NCBI RefSeq assembly: GCF_036231965.1
Contig: NZ_CP109499.1
Location: forward strand, 8,122,001-8,186,000
Source: Streptomyces sp. NBC_01428
Lineage (GTDB): Bacteria; Actinomycetota; Actinomycetes; Streptomycetales; Streptomycetaceae
Reading direction: 5' to 3'
Length of the DNA stretch: 64,000 nucleotides
Shown one piece after another: positions 51,374-59,252 of the stretch. The stretch's first letter is position 1, and each line of letters begins with the position of its first letter. The notes below the pieces were generated by a model. It saw nothing but the letters and a program-made list of their open reading frames with translations, made no database searches and was not told where the DNA came from. The translations under genes and the position numbers were made by a program.

Positions 51374-52438
51374 ATGACCGCGCCCCGCATCGACATCGAC
51401 ACCATCCGCAGGCTGCCCAAGGCGGTGCTGCACGACCACCTCGACGGCGGTCTGCGCCCGGCCACCCTGGTCGAGCTCGCGGAGACCGTCGGGCACACCC
51501 TGCCGACCACGGACCCGCAGGAACTGGCCGACTGGTACTACGAGGCCGCCAACTCCGGCGACCTGGTGCGCTACATAGCCACCTTCGAGCACACCCTCGC
51601 AGTGATGCAGTCCCGCGAGGGGCTGCTGCGCACGGCCGAGGAGTACGTCCTCGACCTCGCCGAGGACGGCGTCGTCTACGGAGAGGTGCGCTACGCGCCC
51701 GAGCTGATGGTGAACGGCGGGCTGACCCTGCCCGAGGTCGTCGAGACCGTGCAGGAGGGCCTCGCGGCCGGTATGGCCAAGGCCGCGGCGGCCGGCACCC
51801 CGGTCCGGGTCGGCACGCTGCTGTGCGGCATGCGGATGTTCGACCGCACGCGGGAGATCGCCGACCTCGCCGTGGCGTTCCGGGACGCCGGGGTCGTCGG
51901 CTTCGACATCGCGGGCGCCGAGGACGGCTTCCCGCCGGCCGACCACCTCGCCGCGTTCGAGCACCTGCGGGGCGAGAGCGTCCCGTTCACCATCCACGCC
52001 GGTGAGGCGCACGGCCTGCCGAGCATCCATCAGGCGCTCCAGGTGTGCGGCGCCCAGCGCATCGGCCACGGCGTGCGCATCACCGAGGACATCGTGGACG
52101 GCAAGCTCGGCCGGCTCGCCGGCTGGGTCCGCGACCGCCGTGTCGCCCTGGAGATGTGCCCCACCTCCAACCTCCAGACGGGCGCGGCCCGTTCCATCGC
52201 CGAGCACCCCATCACCGCGCTGCGCGACCTGGGCTTCCGGGTCACCCTCAACACCGACAACCGTCTGGTGTCGGGCACGACGATGACGCGCGAGATGGCG
52301 CTGCTCGTCGCGGAGGCGGGCTGGGGCATCGACGACCTGCGCACGGTCACGGTGAACGCGGTCAAGAGCGCCTTCATCCCGTACGACGAGCGCAGGGCGC
52401 TCATCGAGGACGTCGTGCTCCCGGGCTACGCCCGCTGA
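51374..52438 (+). CDS. add: Adenosine deaminase
   Basis: 354-residue zinc hydrolase that deaminates (deoxy)adenosine to (deoxy)inosine. Zinc and catalytic motifs: LHDHLDGGLRP (HxH), FTIHAGEAHG (His and the catalytic Glu), IGHGVR, and LNTDNRLVSG with the metal Asp. It starts MTAPRIDIDTIRRLPKAVLHDH and is full length. AGGAACACCGC precedes the ATG. Its 3' end overlaps the convergent DinB gene by 13 bp. Confidence 0.95.
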   Translation: MTAPRIDIDTIRRLPKAVLHDHLDGGLRPATLVELAETVGHTLPTTDPQELADWYYEAANSGDLVRYIATFEHTLAVMQSREGLLRTAEEYVLDLAEDGVVYGEVRYAPELMVNGGLTLPEVVETVQEGLAAGMAKAAAAGTPVRVGTLLCGMRMFDRTREIADLAVAFRDAGVVGFDIAGAEDGFPPADHLAAFEHLRGESVPFTIHAGEAHGLPSIHQALQVCGAQRIGHGVRITEDIVDGKLGRLAGWVRDRRVALEMCPTSNLQTGAARSIAEHPITALRDLGFRVTLNTDNRLVSGTTMTREMALLVAEAGWGIDDLRTVTVNAVKSAFIPYDERRALIEDVVLPGYAR

Positions 52439-52935
52439 ACCAGACCGCGGACGTAGGCGGCCTGTCCGACGTGCTGGAGATCGTCGGACAGGACGCTGAC
52501 CAGGCGCACGCCCAGGGTGACCGCCGGGTCCCAGCGCTCGTCCACGACGCGCTCCAGGTCCTTGGCGGCCAGGCCGCCGATGAACTCCAGGGTCCGCTCG
52601 TGGACGGCGTCGTGGTAGCCGGTCAGCAGGTCGCCCGACTCCACCCGGACCCGGGCGACCTTCGCGGCGGTGTGACCGTATCCGGTGTCCCCGCGGGGCA
52701 GGTCGAGCCCGAACCGCTTCGACCAGTCCCCGGTCAGCCAGACCTGCTCGGTTCCGGCGGCGTCGGCGACATGGTCGTCCTGGACGCGGGTGAGATGCCA
52801 GACCAGCCAGGAGATCGAGTTGGCCGTCTCGCCGGGACGGGCGTTGAGGTCCTCCGGCTGGAGGCCCTCGACGGTGGCGTGGACTTCTTCCTGGATGCGG
52901 CCGAACGCGTCGATGAGGATGTCCTTTGCATGCAT
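52426..52935 (-). CDS. DinB/DUF664 family protein
   Basis: 169-residue four-helix DinB-like protein: AFGRIQEEVHATVEGL, SISWLVWHLTRVQDDHVAD with the first metal His, YHDAVHERTLEFI, and LVSVLSDDLQHVGQAAYVRG with the last. Three His ligands are in place, so it may be a metal-dependent transferase of the mycothiol/bacillithiol S-transferase kind. Starts MHAKDILIDAF. The gap 52936-53422 holds no gene I can support. Confidence 0.88.
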   Translation of the reverse strand: MHAKDILIDAFGRIQEEVHATVEGLQPEDLNARPGETANSISWLVWHLTRVQDDHVADAAGTEQVWLTGDWSKRFGLDLPRGDTGYGHTAAKVARVRVESGDLLTGYHDAVHERTLEFIGGLAAKDLERVVDERWDPAVTLGVRLVSVLSDDLQHVGQAAYVRGLVQRA

Positions 52936-53324
52936 GGCTCCACCATCGCGCATCGGGCCCGCCTCTGCGCCCGGAAGAGCGGGAGCCGTGGATCCGTGGG
53001 GCGCCCGGCCCTCCCGCCGTTCACGCGTCCGGGATACGGCTCCCGTGGAAGCCCGGCTGCACACGGCTCCGCGCGTCATGCCGGCGGTCGCCGCGGTGCG
53101 GGCGTACCGGTGCCGCCGGGACGCCAATTCCGCGTGCGGGCAGGGGAATTCCCGAGGCCGGTCATCGAGGACACGGGTGCGGTCCCGGTCGTGGGCGGGG
53201 TCGGTCGTCCTCCGTTCGCCGACGTGGTGCCCGTGTCGTAGGGCCCGCCGGAGCCGCGGCCCGCGAGGAGGAGTGCCGGTCGTTCCCGACGTACCCGCAC
53301 TCCTGTCAGGCAGTTCGTCGAGGT

Positions 53325-53390
53325 CGTCCACGGGACTGCTGCGGCGACAGCGGCGGCCGTCCACGGGACCGCTGCGGCGACAGCGGCGGG
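53325..53390. repeat. Two 33-bp tandem repeats
   Basis: Units 53325-53357 and 53358-53390 differ at two positions; both start CGTCCACGGGA and end GGCGACAGCGGCGG. Located in the noncoding 490-bp gap next to the LysR stop codon. Confidence 0.75.
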
Positions 53391-53422
53391 TCAGGAGTGC
53401 CGGGGCCCGGACCCGGGTGGGG

Positions 53423-54316
53423 TCAGGCCCCCTGCCCGGCGGTGTCGAGAAGTGCCATGAGGGCGCGGGCGGCGGGGCTGGTCGCCTCCGGCGGCGGCAG
53501 CATGGCGACCGTCTCGTACGACGTCTCCAAGGTGCCCTTGAACGGCAGGGCGGTGAGGCCCTCGGCCTCGCGCTTGAGGCCGAAGTGGCGTGGTACGACG
53601 GCGATGCCGAGGCCCTCGTGGACGAGCTCCAGGAGGCTGTGCACGTCGTTGACCTCCAGGGCCACCGTCCGCTGCACACCGGCCGCCGCGAACGCCGCGT
53701 CCGTGGTGCGCCGCGGACCCCAGTCGGGATGGAAGTCGACGAAGTCCTCCCCGCCCAGTTCCTCGGGCGTCACCACGGCGGCCGTCGCGAGGCCGTGCTC
53801 CGGGTGGCACAGCACGGTCATCGGCTCGCTCGTCAGCGGCACGGACCGCAACTGGTCGGAGTCGGCCCGGGTCCGCACCGCGAACGCCAGGTCGAGACGG
53901 CCCGCCGCGACCTCCTCGGCCAGCGCCTCGGAACCCGCCTGACGGAGCCGGATCTCGACGTCCGGGTGCCGCCGCCGGAAGGCGGCGAGCAGGGTGGCGC
54001 AGTGCACGCCCGCGATGCACTGCTCGGTACCCAGCGAGAGCGTGCCGCGCAGGACACCCTGTACGGCGGCCACCGCGTCGTGCGCCGAGCGGACCTGGGC
54101 GAGGATCCGCTCCGCCTCGACGAGCAGCGCACGCCCGGCCTCCGTGAGGGTGACCCGGCGGGTGGTGCGGACGAAGAGGGGTGCCTGGAGCTCGCGCTCC
54201 AGCGCGCGGATCGACGACGACAGACCCGACTGCGACACCATCAGCCGCTCGGCCGCCCGGGTGAAGTGCTGGTCCTCGGCGACGGCGACGAAGTGCTGTA
54301 GGTGACGCAGTTCCAT
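53423..54316 (-). CDS. LysR family transcriptional regulator
   Basis: 297-residue LysR regulator: N-terminal helix-turn-helix (RHLQHFVAVAEDQHFTRAAE, SQSGLSSSIRALERELQ) and a type II binding-protein-like effector domain (LSLGTEQCIAGVHCATLLAAF ...). Divergent from the aldo/keto reductase at 54510. An inverted repeat with LysR-box character lies between them, so it probably controls that gene and itself. Effector unknown. Confidence 0.93.
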   Translation of the reverse strand: MELRHLQHFVAVAEDQHFTRAAERLMVSQSGLSSSIRALERELQAPLFVRTTRRVTLTEAGRALLVEAERILAQVRSAHDAVAAVQGVLRGTLSLGTEQCIAGVHCATLLAAFRRRHPDVEIRLRQAGSEALAEEVAAGRLDLAFAVRTRADSDQLRSVPLTSEPMTVLCHPEHGLATAAVVTPEELGGEDFVDFHPDWGPRRTTDAAFAAAGVQRTVALEVNDVHSLLELVHEGLGIAVVPRHFGLKREAEGLTALPFKGTLETSYETVAMLPPPEATSPAARALMALLDTAGQGA

Positions 54317-54403
54317 GGGGCACAAGGGTAGACGGCCCGGAGGGTCGCTCCCGGACCGCTCCCGGACCGCTGCGGACCGACCCTCCGGGCCGCGGGCCGG
54401 CGC

Positions 54404-54428
54404 GATTGAGCGACCGGAGCGGTCAATC
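54404..54428. promoter_or_regulatory. LysR-type operator (GATTGA-N13-TCAATC)
   Basis: Interrupted dyad GATTGA, 13 nt, TCAATC in the 193-bp region between the divergent LysR and aldo/keto reductase genes, fitting the T-N11-A type of LysR box with longer arms. Confidence 0.5.
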
Positions 54429-54509
54429 CCATCCGATCCTCCTGTTGGACCGATGCCCGGGGAGCGCGCGAGAGTGGAGGCCTGTTTCCCCGGCCCCCAG
54501 GAGTGCGCG

Positions 54510-55502
54510 TTGTACACCCCCGACCCCGACCGCTACGCGGACATGCCCTACCGGCGCACCGGACGCAGTGGTCTGAAGCTGCCCGCGCTGTCGCTCGGCC
54601 TGTGGCACAACTTCGGCCCGGACCGGCCGGCGGAGACCCAGCGCGCGATCCTGCGCCGGGCCTTCGACCTGGGCGTCACCCACTTCGACCTGGCCAACAA
54701 CTACGGGCCGCCGCCCGGGGCCGCCGAGTCCGCCCTCGGTGACGCCCTCAAGGCCGACTTCACGCACCACCGCGACGAGCTGATCGTCTCCACGAAGGCC
54801 GGCTACCTGATGTGGCCGGGCCCGTACGGCGAATGGGGCTCCCGCAAGTACCTGCTGTCGTCCCTCGACCAGAGCCTCGGCCGCCTCGGCCTGGACTACG
54901 TCGACATCTTCTACTCGCACCGCCCCGACCCGGAGACTCCCCTGGAGGAGACGATGGGCGCGCTGCACTCGGCGGTCCAGCAGGGCAAGGCGCTGTACGT
55001 CGGGGTCTCCAACTACTCGGCCGAGCAGACCCGGGAGGCCGCCCGCATCCTGGCCGAGCTGGGCACCCCGCTGCTCATCCACCAGCCGCGCTACTCGATG
55101 CTCGACCGGCGTCCCGAGGACGAGGGCCTGCTCGACACCCTCGACGAGCTGCGGGTGGGTTCCATCGCCTACTCGCCGCTGGAGCAGGGGCTGCTCACCG
55201 GCCGCTACCTGGACGGCATCCCGGAGGACTCGCGGGCCGCGAGCGACAGCCCGTTCCTGAGCGCGGACACGGTCACCGAGGAGCTCGTGGGCCGGCTGCG
55301 CACCCTGAACGAGATCGCCGCCTCGCGCGGCCAGTCGCTGGCCCAGCTGGCCCTCGCCTGGGTGCTGCGCGGCGGCCGGGTGACCTCGGCCCTGATCGGC
55401 GCGAGCAGCCCGCGGCAGCTGGAGGACAGTGTCGCGGCCATCGGCAACCTGGAGTTCGGCGAGGACGAGCTGGCCCGGATCGACGAGGTGGTCAAGCAGT
55501 AG
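54510..55502 (+). CDS. Aldo/keto reductase, YghZ/Kv-beta-like
   Basis: 330-residue AKR of the glyceraldehyde-3-phosphate reductase (YghZ/GprA-like) and Kv-beta group: YRRTGRSGLKLPALSLGLWHNFG, THFDLANNYGPPPG with Asp and Tyr, VSTKAGYLMWPGPYGEWGS with Lys, VDIFYSHRPDP with catalytic His. These enzymes detoxify aldehydes such as methylglyoxal and glyceraldehyde 3-phosphate. The TTG at 54510 is chosen because CAGGAG lies 6 nt upstream and the family begins (M)YTPDPDRYADMPYRR. Regulated probably by the divergent LysR. Confidence 0.9.
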   Translation: MYTPDPDRYADMPYRRTGRSGLKLPALSLGLWHNFGPDRPAETQRAILRRAFDLGVTHFDLANNYGPPPGAAESALGDALKADFTHHRDELIVSTKAGYLMWPGPYGEWGSRKYLLSSLDQSLGRLGLDYVDIFYSHRPDPETPLEETMGALHSAVQQGKALYVGVSNYSAEQTREAARILAELGTPLLIHQPRYSMLDRRPEDEGLLDTLDELRVGSIAYSPLEQGLLTGRYLDGIPEDSRAASDSPFLSADTVTEELVGRLRTLNEIAASRGQSLAQLALAWVLRGGRVTSALIGASSPRQLEDSVAAIGNLEFGEDELARIDEVVKQ

Positions 55503-55577
55503 CACCCGGAGCCGGGAGAGGCGGCCGCACGGCCGGCCCGCGGTCCGGCTGGGGCCGGGCCATCCGGCCCTCGGCGT

Positions 55578-56567
55578 TCAGCGGGCCGTCAAGCGCTCGC
55601 TGAGCTCCCAGAGCCGGGCGGCCTGCTCCGGGTCGACGGCGTACGCGAGGACGCCGGCCGGCGCCTTCTCGTCGCGCAGCCAGGCCTCGCGGTCCGCCTC
55701 GGGCACGAGCGGGCTGATGTCGCAGTTCTCGCAGTAGACCCCGCCCAGACCCTCCAGTGCGGGACTGGTCGCGCACCACACGGTGGTCGCCGCGCCCTGC
55801 GGGACGGTCTTCAGCTGGCGGGCGCTGTCCCGTACGGGCGTGCCGTCCTCCTCGACGGCACCGGCGGCCCGGAGCGCGTCCTCGGAGAGGTGCTTCGCCA
55901 GCCCGGTGTCGACGATGGTGCCGGGGTGCACGGCGAAGGCCCGCACGCCGTCCGCCCGGCCGCGCCGGTCCAGCTCGACGGCGAACAGGGCGTTGGCGGA
56001 CTTCGACCTCCCGTACGCGACGAACGGCTCGTAGGGGGTGTGCTCGAAGTTCGGGTCGTCGAGGTCGACGGGGGAGAAGCGGTGGCCGCGCGAGGACACC
56101 ACGACCACGCGGGAGCCGCCGGCCGCGCGCAGGGCGGGCCGCACCCGGGACACCAGCTGGAAGTGGCCCAGGTGGTTGGTCGCGAACTGCGCCTCGTACC
56201 CCCGCGCGTCCCGGGTCAACGGCGTCGCCATGATCCCGGCGCTCGCCACGAGCAGGTGCAGGGGCCGCCCGGAGGCGAGGAACCCGTCGGCGAAGGCGTC
56301 CACCGACACCGGGTCGATCAGGTCCATCGCCGCGACCTCGACCCCGTCGATCCCCTCCAGCGCGGCGGCGGCCCGCGCGGTGTCCCGGGCCGGTACGACG
56401 ACCTCGGCCCCGGCCGCACGCAGGACGCGGACCGTCTCCAGGCCGATGCCGGAGTAGCCACCGGTGACGATCGCGACCCGGCCGGTCAGATCGACGCCCG
56501 CGGCGACCTCCTCCGCGGTGGACGCGGGGCCGAAGCCGGAGTGCAGGGGCTGTTGTGCGGTGGTCAT
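55578..56567 (-). CDS. Short-chain dehydrogenase/reductase
   Basis: 329-residue SDR resembling retinol-dehydrogenase/protochlorophyllide-reductase-like classical enzymes: cofactor motif VTGGYSGIGLETVRVL, LVASAGIM (NNAG equivalent), active site VVVSSRGH ... YGRSKSANALF (YxxxK). Substrate unknown. GAGGAG lies 7 nt before the ATG. Divergent from an AraC regulator, whose predicted operator repeats lie between the two starts. Confidence 0.92.
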   Translation of the reverse strand: MTTAQQPLHSGFGPASTAEEVAAGVDLTGRVAIVTGGYSGIGLETVRVLRAAGAEVVVPARDTARAAAALEGIDGVEVAAMDLIDPVSVDAFADGFLASGRPLHLLVASAGIMATPLTRDARGYEAQFATNHLGHFQLVSRVRPALRAAGGSRVVVVSSRGHRFSPVDLDDPNFEHTPYEPFVAYGRSKSANALFAVELDRRGRADGVRAFAVHPGTIVDTGLAKHLSEDALRAAGAVEEDGTPVRDSARQLKTVPQGAATTVWCATSPALEGLGGVYCENCDISPLVPEADREAWLRDEKAPAGVLAYAVDPEQAARLWELSERLTAR

Positions 56568-56636
56568 GGGACGTCTCCTCGCATGGGCGTTCTCCGAGCT
56601 GTCCCGTCCACCGTAGATCCGCCGATCGGGACGATG

Positions 56637-56661
56637 AATACTTGAGAGTCCGCAATACTTG
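56637..56661. promoter_or_regulatory. Direct repeats AATACTTG (17-bp period), AraC site
   Basis: AATACTTG at 56637-56644 and again at 56654-56661 in the divergent SDR/AraC promoter region. Direct octamers about 1.6 turns apart are typical of AraC-family sites. Confidence 0.5.
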
Positions 56662-56670
56662 CGCGATAGT
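56643..56670 (+). promoter_or_regulatory. araC-type gene promoter, leaderless
   Basis: TTGAGA (56643-56648), 16 nt, GATAGT (56665-56670), then 6 nt to the ATG at 56677. Overlaps the direct repeats, suggesting autoregulation. Confidence 0.5.
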
Positions 56671-56676
56671 TCCGTC

Positions 56677-57636
56677 ATGTCTGCCGATCCCCTCTCCGAC
56701 GCCCTGGCGGTGGCCGACGCCCGCTGTGTCTTCTCCGGTGGCTTCACGGCCGGAGGCGACTGGTCCGTCCGGCTGAGGGGACGGGACAAGCTCAAGATCA
56801 ACGCGGTCGTCCGGGGCAGCTGTCTGCTGGTCACCGAGGACGACGGAGAGGTCCTGCGGATCGAGGCGGGCGACGTCGTCGTCACCGACGGACGGCGCTC
56901 GTACGTCCTGTGCAGCGATCCCGGACTGGAGCCGGTGCGCGCGGCCGACGTGACCGTGGATCCCGGCAGCCGCATGGCGCAGCTCGGTGACGGGGACGAC
57001 TTCGTGGCCGTCTCCGGCCACATCGACCTGAGCCGGGACAGCGGCGACCTGCTGCGCTCGGCCCTGCCGCCGCTGCTGCGGCTGCGCGCCTCGGCGGCCG
57101 AGGCGCCGGTCCTGAGCTGGCTCGTCGGGCAGCTCCTCGCGGAGATGACCGCGCACCGGGCGGGCGCCGACTTCGCCGCGGACCAGCTGGCCCAGCTCGT
57201 CCTCGTCCAGGTGTTGCGGGTCTGCCTCGACGGCACGCCCGGCCTGCCGGCGGGCTGGCTGCGCGGGCTGGCCGACGACGGCCTCGCCCCGGCCCTGCGT
57301 CTCCTGCACGCCGATCCGGGACGCCCGTGGCAGCTGGAGGAACTCGCCCGGGCGGCGGCGATGTCCCGGACCACGTTCGCCGTCCGCTTCAAGGCGGCCG
57401 TCGGGGTACCGCCCCTGACCTACCTGCTGAACTGGCGGATGACTCTCGCCGCACGCGCCCTGCGGGAAGGCGGCACCCCCGTCGGGACGCTCGCGCAGCA
57501 GGTCGGCTACACCTCCGAGAGCGCGTTCAGCAACGCCTTCAAACGCACCACCGGCGTCGCCCCCCGGCGGTACCGGGACGCCGCCCGCGCCGGTACCGCA
57601 GGTGCGGACACCGTGGTCCCTGCCCCTACGCGGTGA
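56677..57636 (+). CDS. AraC family transcriptional regulator
   Basis: 319-residue AraC/XylS regulator. The N-terminal cupin (residues about 10-170, FTAGGDWSVRLRGRDKLKINAVVRG) resembles the AraC_binding/cupin_6 type that often senses small aldehydes or aromatics; the C-terminal pair of helix-turn-helix motifs is WQLEELARAAAMSRTTFAVRFK and VGTLAQQVGYTSESAFSNAFKR. Divergent from the SDR gene, its likely target. Its last 11 bp overlap the convergent DUF1905 gene. Confidence 0.93.
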   Translation: MSADPLSDALAVADARCVFSGGFTAGGDWSVRLRGRDKLKINAVVRGSCLLVTEDDGEVLRIEAGDVVVTDGRRSYVLCSDPGLEPVRAADVTVDPGSRMAQLGDGDDFVAVSGHIDLSRDSGDLLRSALPPLLRLRASAAEAPVLSWLVGQLLAEMTAHRAGADFAADQLAQLVLVQVLRVCLDGTPGLPAGWLRGLADDGLAPALRLLHADPGRPWQLEELARAAAMSRTTFAVRFKAAVGVPPLTYLLNWRMTLAARALREGGTPVGTLAQQVGYTSESAFSNAFKRTTGVAPRRYRDAARAGTAGADTVVPAPTR

Positions 57637-57913
57637 GCCGCTCCTCCAGGCGCACGGTCACGGTGTCGCCCTCCTCCTTCCCGATCGCCTTGCGCACGTC
57701 GGCCCTGACCGGCAGCTTGTGGGTGCCGTCGCCGAGCGCCATGAACGAACTGCGGAACGGCGTGCCGTCGATCGTGCCGCCGACCTTGACCAGTCCGCGG
57801 GTCCCGAAGAACGCCACGGACTCGGGCCAGACGACATAGGTCCAGCCGCCCTTCTCGGGGCTCTTCCGCAACACCGCCGTGAACTCCGCGTCGACCTTGC
57901 TCACCGTGCTCAT
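57626..57913 (-). CDS. DUF1905 family protein
   Basis: 95-residue protein covering a complete DUF1905 domain: FTAVLRKSPEKGGWTYVVWPESVAFFG, GLVKVGGTIDGTPFRSSFMALGDGTHKLPV, VRKAIGKEEGDTVTVRLEE. The fold is a small beta barrel; function is unknown. Longer relatives fuse it to a YdeI (bacteriocin-protection) domain, which is absent here. GGGAGG precedes the ATG. Confidence 0.88.
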   Translation of the reverse strand: MSTVSKVDAEFTAVLRKSPEKGGWTYVVWPESVAFFGTRGLVKVGGTIDGTPFRSSFMALGDGTHKLPVRADVRKAIGKEEGDTVTVRLEERLTA

Positions 57914-58028
57914 GGGTCCTCCCGGTCCGATGGTCCTCTCCTCAAGGGACCACCGGACCGGCGAAAACTCATCGCGGGAGGCCGCAGGGTCGCTCTCCGC
58001 GCCCGCGGCCACGCCGTCGTGCGGCGGC

Positions 58029-58406
58029 TCAGGCCGGTACGCGGTCCAGGAAACCGTGCACACTGCGGATCCGGTCCTCCTCGTCCAGGACGACGACGTC
58101 GAAGCCGGCGACGGGCGCGGAACCGTCGGCCTCGGCGACCAGCTCCCAGCCGAAGCGCGCCGTGTCGTGGTGCCCGTCGACCGTGCCGAGCAGCCGGAAC
58201 GCGAATCCGGGGAACTGCTCGTGCGCCGCGGCGATCACGGCCGCGATCTGCTCCCGCCCGCCGACGTCCGCGAGCGGGTCGGTGTAGCGGCCGTCCGCGG
58301 TCCAGGCGGCGGCGACCGCCTTGGCCAGCGCCTCGGGCTCGCGGGTGTTCCAGGCCTCCAGGTAGCGGGTGACGGCGGTCTCGTAGCGGTCGGAGTTCGC
58401 GGACAT
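58029..58406 (-). CDS. SnoaL/NTF2-like protein
   Basis: 125-residue NTF2-like cone-fold protein: YETAVTRYLEAWNTREPEALAKAV, DGRYTDPLADVGGREQIAAVI, FDVVVLDEEDRIRSVHGFLDRV. Such proteins are isomerases, cyclases or simple ligand binders; no catalytic assignment is possible. GGAGG lies 10 nt before the ATG at 58406; an ATG further upstream is less likely. The 367 bp from 58407 to 58773 hold only the promoter noted below. Confidence 0.85.
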   Translation of the reverse strand: MSANSDRYETAVTRYLEAWNTREPEALAKAVAAAWTADGRYTDPLADVGGREQIAAVIAAAHEQFPGFAFRLLGTVDGHHDTARFGWELVAEADGSAPVAGFDVVVLDEEDRIRSVHGFLDRVPA

Positions 58407-58633
58407 GATGAACCAGCCTCCATCGAGGAACGTATGCATGGTCGGGATCCGCTGCCCGGGCCTTCGTGCCGCTCCGGGACGCGTTGCGACCACCCTGGCC
58501 GGTGCCGCCGGGGGCGTCGATTACCTCGCGGGTCATGGCCCGCCCGCAGGCCGCCGCACCGGCCGCAGGAGCGCGGTGCCGTTTCGGCCAAGAGCTGCGC
58601 TGAATATGCCAAGAGACTGGCTGGAATCACATG

Positions 58634-58661
58634 GTGACAGAGTGTCAGTAGTGGCGATACT
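58634..58661 (+). promoter_or_regulatory. Promoter candidate upstream of the 58.8-kb gene
   Basis: GTGACA (58634-58639), 16 nt, GATACT (58656-58661) in an AT-richer patch, pointing to the conserved hypothetical gene. Confidence 0.4.
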
Positions 58662-58773
58662 CAAGTAACAGGGCGATTCAGCCACGCCCTCGCACCCTCA
58701 CGGTGCACTGCACATGAGCCGCACTGAAAGCGAGGCCGGACCGGCGACGAGCGACGCCTATGGGGGAACGATC

Positions 58774-59184
58774 GTGCACGACGAATTCCTGTGCCACGTC
58801 ACCGCGTACGGAGTATGCGGAGGTCAGCGCGTCGGTGTACCCCTCGGCACGTATCGCGCCCCCACGCTGGCCCTCGCCCTGTGGTGGATGCGGGACCGGG
58901 CGGCCTGGATGGCCGAACGGCTCGACCCGCAGCCCGAGGATCCCACGTTCCCGCCCAACTCGATCGCGCCCGTGGGCGACAGCGTTCCGGACGTCCCCAC
59001 CATGCTCCGCGCCTGGTGCGGTGACACGTCCCAACAGGAGCTGGTGGCAGAGGAGTTGGCGGCCGGGAAACTCGTCCGCGTCTTCACCAGCGACGACACC
59101 ACCGAGTACGAACTGCTCGCCGAGTCGGTGGACGCGCTGCGCATGCACCGCACCGCCGCCGCGCTCGGCGTCTCCGCCGCCTGA
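58774..59184 (+). CDS. Conserved-type hypothetical protein (about 136 aa)
   Basis: About 136 residues from the GTG at 58774, which has GGGGGA 6 nt upstream; an ATG at 58714 would add 20 residues of low-complexity sequence and lacks a ribosome site. The protein is acidic, without signal peptide or membrane helix: CHVTAYGVCGGQRVGVPLGTY, LALALWWMRDRAAWMAERLD, then AEELAAGKLVRVFTSDDTTEYELL. I do not recognise the family. It lies 68 bp before the FHA-ABC gene in the same direction, which has its own promoter. Confidence 0.72.
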   Translation: MHDEFLCHVTAYGVCGGQRVGVPLGTYRAPTLALALWWMRDRAAWMAERLDPQPEDPTFPPNSIAPVGDSVPDVPTMLRAWCGDTSQQELVAEELAAGKLVRVFTSDDTTEYELLAESVDALRMHRTAAALGVSAA

Positions 59185-59240
59185 CCCTCCGTGCGGTCCC
59201 GCCGGCCCGCACAGAGCAGGCGCACACGGGGGCGAATCGC

Positions 59241-59246
59241 TAGAAT
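59241..59246 (+). promoter_or_regulatory. -10 element giving a leaderless FHA-ABC transcript
   Basis: TAGAAT with 6 nt to the ATG at 59253 and no ribosome site, placing the transcription start on the start codon. A clear -35 is not seen. Confidence 0.5.
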
Positions 59247-59252
59247 TCAGAC

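Noticed and set aside
54424..54451. CAATCC followed after 16 nt by TGGACC, resembling the ECF element
   Set aside because: The -10 half does not match (TGGACC versus CGGAAT/CGGATC), the flanks differ, and the CAATCC belongs to the LysR dyad.
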